Below, one piece after another: positions 5,404-9,322 of a DNA stretch of 9,322 bases. How positions within the stretch are numbered: position 1 is the stretch's first letter; every line of letters begins with the position of its first letter. This DNA comes from JAGUXG01 sp043798435 (GTDB lineage: Bacteria; UBA9089; UBA9088; JAGUXG01). The notes under the pieces are model-generated. The model was not told the DNA's origin. It did no database searches and was given only the letters and a program-made list of their open reading frames with translations. Location of the stretch: NCBI GenBank assembly GCA_043798435.1, contig JAZDOR010000148.1:1-9322 (forward strand), read 5' to 3'. Position numbers and translations under genes: made by a program.

Positions 5404-7128
5404 TTGATAGGTTTGGTTTTTTTGGGGATGGTTTTGGGAATGAAAATATGGATGGGAACAGCTTTTGCTGATGAGCCTCAGTTAACCCTTGCTCCACTCA
5501 ACCCGGAGTTTGAGGAATATATCTGTCAAATTCAGATTAAGGGAAAACCTTCCTTGGTCACCAAGGAGGGATATTATTTAGGTCTTGTTCCATCTCCAGT
5601 GGATATGAGCCACACAAAAGGGCTTAGGGTCTTTCCACAAAAGTTACTATCCTATCCATCCTCTTATGACCTTAGAACCTCAGGAAGGCTGCCCCCTGTT
5701 AAGGCTCAGGGTAATTGCGGCTCGTGTTGGGCATTTGCTACTTATGGCTCCCTTGAGTCCTGGCTATTAAGCCAGTCTTCACCTGAGACATGGAATTTCT
5801 CTGAGAACAACCTCAAGAACACACACGGTTTTGACCTGGCACACGATGAGGGTGGCAACCTGCTTATGAGCACAGCCTATTTTGCCCGCTGGTCAGGTCC
5901 GATAGCTGAAACAGATGACCCTTACAATCCATATAGTGGAAGCAGCCCATCAGGCTTAAAAGAAAAGAAGCACCTTGAGACTGTCCTTATGATCCCTGAC
6001 CGAGCCTCTTCCCTGGATAACAATAACATCAAGCAAGCGGTGATGGATTATGGGGCGATGTCTACCTCAATGTACTGGGATAGTTCATATTACAATTCAA
6101 ATTATTATGCTTATTATTATAATGGAATACAGTCCGGCAATCATGCGGTAGATATAGTAGGCTGGAATGATAACTTCGACAAAAACAAGTTTAAGACTAC
6201 CCCTTCTAATAATGGTGCATGGATTGTCAGGAACTCATGGGGTACCGACTGGGGAGAGAGTGGCTACTTCTATATCTCCTATTATGATAAGAATATAGGT
6301 AAATATAATGCCTCCTTCATTAATGCCCAAGAGCCTGCCTCCACCAATTACCAGTATGACCCTTTGGGGTTGGTAAACTATTTAGGAGGTGGCTATACTT
6401 GGGCGGCCAACATCTTTCTGCCTGCAAAGAGTGGTGAAGAGTTGACCTCAGTTGGTCTTTATGCTGCTACGGCCAATACTACCTATACGATATACATCTA
6501 TAATACCTTCAGTGGTGGTAGTTTTTCGGGCTTGCTGGGTAGTAAAACTGGTTCTCTTGCCTGTCCTGGTTATCATACCGTCCACCTTGACTCCTCCATC
6601 AAGCTCACCTGCGGGGATAACTTTGCTATAGCGATCAAGTTTACCACCCCAGGATTTAACAAGCCCATCCCTATAGAATATCCAGAGAGTGGGTACTCAT
6701 CTGCGGCTACAGCTACTGCTGGGCAGAGCTATATCAGCTCTAATGGTACCAACTGGACAGATATCACAACCTTATATAGCAACACTAATGTGTGCATCAA
6801 AGGGATAGCTCATCTGCCAACAACAGCTACCATATTTCTTTACAAATCCAGTGATAAGAACTCAGTGGCAAAAGGAGGAACCATCACCTACACGATAACC
6901 TACACAAACAAAGGCAACGGCATAGCAACGGATGTCAATATTGTTGAGGTATTGCCAGAACATACAGTGTTAAAAGATTTCGGGGATCAGGGGTCAGGGG
7001 TCAGATATTGGTATAGCAATAGTTGGCAACCTAACTTTAGTGAATTTGCCACAAAGATTAAATGGCTCATCCCACAGGTTACCCCATCAGCCTCAGGCAC
7101 AGTCAGCTTTACTTGCGAGGTGAGGTAA
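5404..7128 (+). CDS. Secreted papain-like (C1) cysteine peptidase with lectin-like and DUF11 domains
   Basis: This is a predicted exported cysteine endopeptidase of 574 residues. Residues 1-22 form a signal peptide ending AFA. A short pro-region follows (NPEFEEY, LGLVPSPVDMSH). The catalytic domain (about 85-300) carries the papain signature QGNCGSCWAFA, with oxyanion Gln102 and nucleophile Cys108. Catalytic His247 lies in GNHAVDIVGW and Asn277 in VRNSWGTDWGESGYF, so the active site looks intact. Residues about 310-470 resemble the lectin-like beta domain often joined to such peptidases. Residues about 477-574 form a DUF11 repeat domain (VAKGGTITYTITYTNKGNG ... SGTVSFTCEV). The protein ends at the domain boundary with no sorting domain or membrane anchor. 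The start is TTG, chosen because it opens the signal peptide and has AAAAGG 6 nt upstream. A 7-bp repeat block (6982-7002) lies within the DUF11 coding region. The macrodomain gene follows after 6 bp. The substrate is unknown. Confidence 0.88.
   Translation: MIGLVFLGMVLGMKIWMGTAFADEPQLTLAPLNPEFEEYICQIQIKGKPSLVTKEGYYLGLVPSPVDMSHTKGLRVFPQKLLSYPSSYDLRTSGRLPPVKAQGNCGSCWAFATYGSLESWLLSQSSPETWNFSENNLKNTHGFDLAHDEGGNLLMSTAYFARWSGPIAETDDPYNPYSGSSPSGLKEKKHLETVLMIPDRASSLDNNNIKQAVMDYGAMSTSMYWDSSYYNSNYYAYYYNGIQSGNHAVDIVGWNDNFDKNKFKTTPSNNGAWIVRNSWGTDWGESGYFYISYYDKNIGKYNASFINAQEPASTNYQYDPLGLVNYLGGGYTWAANIFLPAKSGEELTSVGLYAATANTTYTIYIYNTFSGGSFSGLLGSKTGSLACPGYHTVHLDSSIKLTCGDNFAIAIKFTTPGFNKPIPIEYPESGYSSAATATAGQSYISSNGTNWTDITTLYSNTNVCIKGIAHLPTTATIFLYKSSDKNSVAKGGTITYTITYTNKGNGIATDVNIVEVLPEHTVLKDFGDQGSGVRYWYSNSWQPNFSEFATKIKWLIPQVTPSASGTVSFTCEVR
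6982..7002 (+). repeat. 7-bp tandem repeat block in the DUF11 coding region
   Basis: There are three consecutive heptamers, GGGGATC then AGGGGTC twice, encoding roughly GDQGSGV in the loop between DUF11 strands. The G-rich composition differs from the surrounding AT-rich sequence, which suggests local expansion or insertion. Confidence 0.65.
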
Positions 7129-7134
7129 ATTTAG

Positions 7135-7665
7135 ATGGAGACAAAGGTAAAAAATACGAGTTTAAGGCTTGTAGAGGGTGATATAACTGGGCTTTCAGTA
7201 GATGCGATTGTCAATGCCGCAGGTCCATCTTTGGTAATGGGAGGAGGGGTAGCTGGTGCTATTCTGAAGAAGGGCGGCAGGGAGATTCAAGAGGAGTGCG
7301 ATAAAATTGGTGGCACACCTACTGGAACAGCGGTAATTACAGGCGCAGGAAACCTTTCAGCAAGGTATGTAATTCACGCTGTTGGTCCAAGAGCTGGAGA
7401 GGGACAGGAAGATGAGAAGCTAAAATCTGCAACCCTATTCGCATTAAGGCTTGCGGATGAGTATAAACTGAAGTCTATTGCCTTTCCTGCCATATCTGCC
7501 GGGATATTTGGCTATCCGATACATAAATCTGCTCAGGTTATGATCTCTGCCTGTTTAGGGTATATAAACCAGAACCAGACCAGCATCTCAGAGATAATCT
7601 TCTGCCTCTTTGGAAAATCAGCCATGTCTTCCTTTCGTAATGAGCTATACCAAGAATATAGTTAG
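7135..7665 (+). CDS. Macrodomain (ADP-ribose-binding) protein
   Basis: This stand-alone cytoplasmic macrodomain has 176 residues, the usual single-domain length. The family binds ADP-ribose and its derivatives, and many members remove ADP-ribose from proteins or hydrolyse O-acetyl-ADP-ribose. Visible motifs are GDIT (15-18, with adenine-contacting Asp16), VDAIVNAAG (22-30), the glycine-rich loop MGGGVAGAI (35-43) and SAGIFG (121-126, the phosphate loop). The Asp of the MacroD-type GGGVDGAIH loop is Ala40 here, as in the archaeal Af1521-like group (GGGVAYAI), so catalysis cannot be assumed. The start follows the peptidase stop by 6 bp. The Shine-Dalgarno sequence (GAGGTGAGG, 7117-7125) lies inside the end of the peptidase gene, so translation is probably coupled. 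There is no signal peptide, so the two products would act in different compartments. Confidence 0.88.
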   Translation: METKVKNTSLRLVEGDITGLSVDAIVNAAGPSLVMGGGVAGAILKKGGREIQEECDKIGGTPTGTAVITGAGNLSARYVIHAVGPRAGEGQEDEKLKSATLFALRLADEYKLKSIAFPAISAGIFGYPIHKSAQVMISACLGYINQNQTSISEIIFCLFGKSAMSSFRNELYQEYS

Positions 7666-7761
7666 TTGCATAAACCTTCGCACGAATCATCTCAATCAGA
7701 ATCCAGAATTCAGGAGTCAGAATTCAGAATGTTTAATTAAATTGTGCGAAACTTTATGGAA
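7666..7761. mobile_element. Short inverted-repeat-bounded mini-element (96 bp)
   Basis: The 22-bp ends at 7666-7687 (containing CATAAACCTTCGCACGAAT) and 7740-7761 (containing TTGTGCGAAACTTTATGG) are inverted repeats matching at 18 of 22 positions. They bracket five 7-bp repeats (7697-7731). The element begins immediately after the macrodomain stop codon. Its ends are unrelated to those of the other TIR elements in the window. It could also fold as a transcript-end structure. Confidence 0.55.
7697..7731. repeat. Intergenic 7-bp tandem repeat, CAGAATT type
   Basis: There are five consecutive heptamers: CAGAATC, CAGAATT, CAGGAGT, CAGAATT and CAGAATG. They lie in the loop of the inverted repeat at 7666-7761. 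Confidence 0.85.
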
Positions 7762-7783
7762 GATACTATAAATGTAAGCGTAA

Positions 7784-7820
7784 GGAGTTTAGAGAGTTGA
7801 AGAAAAAACTCTTTAACTCC
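7784..7820. terminator. Hairpin between convergent genes, possible bidirectional terminator
   Basis: GGAGTT (7784-7789) and AGAGTT (7793-7798) pair with AACTCT (7807-7812) and AACTCC (7815-7820), giving two 6-bp stems separated by a small internal loop. The hairpin loop contains GAAGAAAA. It lies between the ends of two convergent genes, which suits termination on both strands, but neither strand has a strong U-tract. Further AACTC units continue to 7835 and overlap the flavoprotein stop codon. Confidence 0.4.
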
Positions 7821-7827
7821 CCAACTC

Positions 7828-9111
7828 TTAACTCTTTGCGGCATTCTCACCAGCAACATAGCCACTTGAGAATGCCGATTGAAGATTGTAACCGCCGGTA
7901 TTGCCATCAATATCAATCACTTCACCGCAAAAGTAAAGCCCCTGTATCTTCTTTGATTCCATTGTCTTGGGATTGATCTCATTGAGGGCTACTCCCCCAC
8001 TTGTCACAATTGCCTCTTCAATAGGTCTTGGTCGCTTGACCCGCATTTTGAAATCAGAAAGCAGTTCAATCAATCTTTGTCTTTCTGTCTTATCTATCTC
8101 GCCACACCTCTTCTCTTCAGCTATTTTTAAGAGCTTTATAAATACCGGTATCGCTTTATTCGGAAGCAAGTGCTTCAGTATGTTCTTAAATTGCATCTTA
8201 CCATATTCATCAAATTCTCGTAGGAGTCTCTTTTCCAACATCTCCTTTGTCAAGGCAGGCTTAAAATTTATTGAGAGTGTAACCCTTTCTGATTTAAGTT
8301 TTTGGACAATATTATGGCTCATTGTAAGAATGACTGGTCCAGAGACGCCAAAATGAGTAAATAACATCTCTCCAAACATCTTAACAAACTCTTTACCGTT
8401 TGAAAATCCAGAGAGACTAACATTCTTCAGGCTCAAACCAGCCATTTCCTTGACATAAGATTCTTCTATTTCAAGTGGAACAAGACCAGGAGCAGGAGGA
8501 ATAATCCTATGCCCCAATTCTTCGGCAAGTTTGTAACCATCACCACTTGAGCCTGTCACAGGATACGACATCCCGCCAGTAGCGATAATGACTGCGTCAC
8601 CATAAATAATTTCACCCTCTCCCATTACACCCACAATCTTATTATTACCCAGCATAACCTTGCTCAAATCCGCGATCCGCGATCCGCGATCCGCAATTTC
8701 CTTCACAACCTTGCTCACCCGAAAATTGGTTCTAATTGAGACCTTATTACTTTTAAGATAATTTACAAGGCAGGTTACTATCTCCCCTGCCTCATTAGAT
8801 TTGGGAAAAACCCGATTTCCCCTTTCAACAACTGTGTCCACACCACCTTGATTAAAGAATTCTATTAAATCCTGATTGAAGAATCTGGTAAAGCAGCCAT
8901 AGAGAAATCTTCCGTTTTTGCCATAATTCTGAATGAACTCATCTAATTCAGCCATATTGGTGATATTGCATCGCCCCTTTCCAGTAATCCTCAGTTTATT
9001 TCCAAGATTTTTTGTTCTCTCAAGCAAGGTTACACAAGCTCCACATTCTGCAGCCCGGTAAGCAGCCATCATACCCGATGGACCACCACCAATAACAATT
9101 ACTCTTTTCAT
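7828..9111 (-). CDS. NAD(P)/FAD-dependent oxidoreductase, BaiN/HI0933 (YhiN) family
   Basis: This predicted cytoplasmic flavoprotein has 427 residues, close to the usual family length. It begins with an FAD-binding Rossmann motif, GGGPSG (8-13), with Glu31 at the end of the second strand. The family signature GKGRCNITN (44-52) follows, then ATGGMSYPVTGSSGDG (about 177-192). The C-terminal dinucleotide-fold closing region is GGVALNEI ... GLYFCGEVIDIDGNTGGYNLQSAFSSGYVAG. The family includes BaiN, reported to act on bile-acid intermediates, but most members have no known substrate, so no specific reaction is assigned. The start MKRVIVIGGGPSG is typical of the family, yet no ribosome binding site is evident; a TIR element begins 4 bp upstream. 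About 10 residues (139-149, IADRGSRIADL) are encoded by four 7-bp repeats and look like an insertion in a variable loop. Confidence 0.9.
   Translation of the reverse strand: MKRVIVIGGGPSGMMAAYRAAECGACVTLLERTKNLGNKLRITGKGRCNITNMAELDEFIQNYGKNGRFLYGCFTRFFNQDLIEFFNQGGVDTVVERGNRVFPKSNEAGEIVTCLVNYLKSNKVSIRTNFRVSKVVKEIADRGSRIADLSKVMLGNNKIVGVMGEGEIIYGDAVIIATGGMSYPVTGSSGDGYKLAEELGHRIIPPAPGLVPLEIEESYVKEMAGLSLKNVSLSGFSNGKEFVKMFGEMLFTHFGVSGPVILTMSHNIVQKLKSERVTLSINFKPALTKEMLEKRLLREFDEYGKMQFKNILKHLLPNKAIPVFIKLLKIAEEKRCGEIDKTERQRLIELLSDFKMRVKRPRPIEEAIVTSGGVALNEINPKTMESKKIQGLYFCGEVIDIDGNTGGYNLQSAFSSGYVAGENAAKS
8668..8695. repeat. 7-bp tandem repeat block in the flavoprotein gene
   Basis: There are four consecutive heptamers on the + strand: ATCCGCG three times, then ATCCGCA. 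On the coding strand they give the residues IADRGSRIAD. The block is much more GC-rich than its surroundings and keeps the reading frame together with neighbouring bases. Confidence 0.85.
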
Positions 9112-9115
9112 ATTT

Positions 9116-9322
9116 GTAACACTTTACTCATCTGAAGTAAAGACTAACCACAGAGACACGGAGACATAGAGAATTCAATGTAAAATTAGCAATTATCAAT
9201 GCAAAATTATCATTGTAAAATGCTAATTGCTAATTTTGCATTTTGCAATGAATTCTCTCCGTGACCTCTGTGCCTCCGTGGTTTATATTCTTTTCTTGCA
9301 CTTCAATTGGGTAAATAGTTAC
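9116..9322 (-). mobile_element. TIR element copy C, complete, inverted (207 bp)
   Basis: This has the same architecture as copy B but on the opposite strand. The terminus at 9116-9137 is the reverse complement of the right end (differing from copy B by one base). The terminus at 9301-9322 is the reverse complement of copy B's left end (21 of 22 positions). The inner arms are a diverged version (ACCACAGAG, ACACGGAG; and CTCTGTGC, CTCCGTGG). The loop is longer than in B and holds a 7-bp repeat mosaic (9178-9247). It ends at the last base of the window. The target duplication on the far side cannot be seen. Confidence 0.8.
9178..9247. repeat. 7-bp repeat mosaic in the loop of element C
   Basis: Ten consecutive 7-bp units can be read: ATGTAAA, ATTAGCA, ATTATCA, ATGCAAA, ATTATCA, TTGTAAA, ATGCTAA, TTGCTAA and TTTTGCA twice. 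The left half is largely the reverse complement of the right half, so the block is both periodic and palindromic. It replaces the short AT-rich loop found in copy B. Confidence 0.7.

Noticed and set aside
7135..7665. Macrodomain as the antitoxin of a DarT/DarG-type toxin-antitoxin pair
   Set aside because: DarG-type antitoxins sit beside a DNA ADP-ribosyltransferase gene. The neighbours here are a secreted peptidase and a convergent flavoprotein, and neither resembles DarT.
7967..8356. Open frame of 129 codons on the plus strand
   Set aside because: It is antisense to the conserved C-terminal half of the flavoprotein; the translation is low-complexity Ser/Leu-rich with no motif.

Overview
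The window reads as a chromosomal segment of a moderately AT-rich, Gram-negative (outer-membrane-bearing) bacterium. It is probably from an uncultivated lineage of the FCB type or a similar groundwater candidate phylum. The grounds are: two secreted cohesin-domain proteins with C-terminal domains of the FlgD-like / T9SS type A sorting class; an adjacent PorV/PorQ-family outer-membrane protein; a papain-like protease with a lectin-like domain and a DUF11 domain; and abundant small non-coding repeats. The lineage is an inference; no rRNA or other marker gene is present. No tRNA, rRNA, CRISPR array, transposase or integrase was seen.

Layout. 1-358 holds the right part of a terminal-inverted-repeat (TIR) element, an AT-rich hairpin, and a promoter and strong ribosome binding site for the first gene. 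359-2224 (+) encodes a cohesin / dockerin-like / cohesin / sorting-domain protein. 2267-4045 (+) encodes a related cohesin / Ig-like repeat / sorting-domain protein. 4046-4171 is a spacer filled with 7-bp tandem repeats. 4172-5104 (+) encodes a PorV/PorQ-like beta-barrel protein. 5105-5403 holds a TIR remnant and a complete 151-bp TIR element. 5404-7128 (+) is a secreted C1 (papain) peptidase, followed 6 bp later by a macrodomain protein (7135-7665, +), probably translationally coupled. 7666-7827 is a spacer between convergent genes, with an inverted-repeat-bounded mini-element and a hairpin. 7828-9111 (-) encodes a BaiN/HI0933-family flavoprotein. 9116-9322 is a complete 207-bp TIR element, in inverse orientation, 4 bp upstream of that gene's start codon.

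How the genes fit together. The first three genes form a plausible surface-assembly module: two large exported proteins with cohesin modules (one also with a dockerin-like EF-hand pair), and an outer-membrane protein of the family whose studied member, PorV, shuttles type IX secretion cargo. The secreted peptidase could act in the same compartment but carries no recognisable sorting domain. The macrodomain and flavoprotein genes are cytoplasmic and not obviously related to it.

The most unusual property is the density of short repeats. Tandem 7-bp repeats of at least five unrelated sequences occur between genes, inside three coding regions, and inside the loop of one TIR element. Three copies of a modular TIR element all lie upstream of genes, with the same end facing the start codon.
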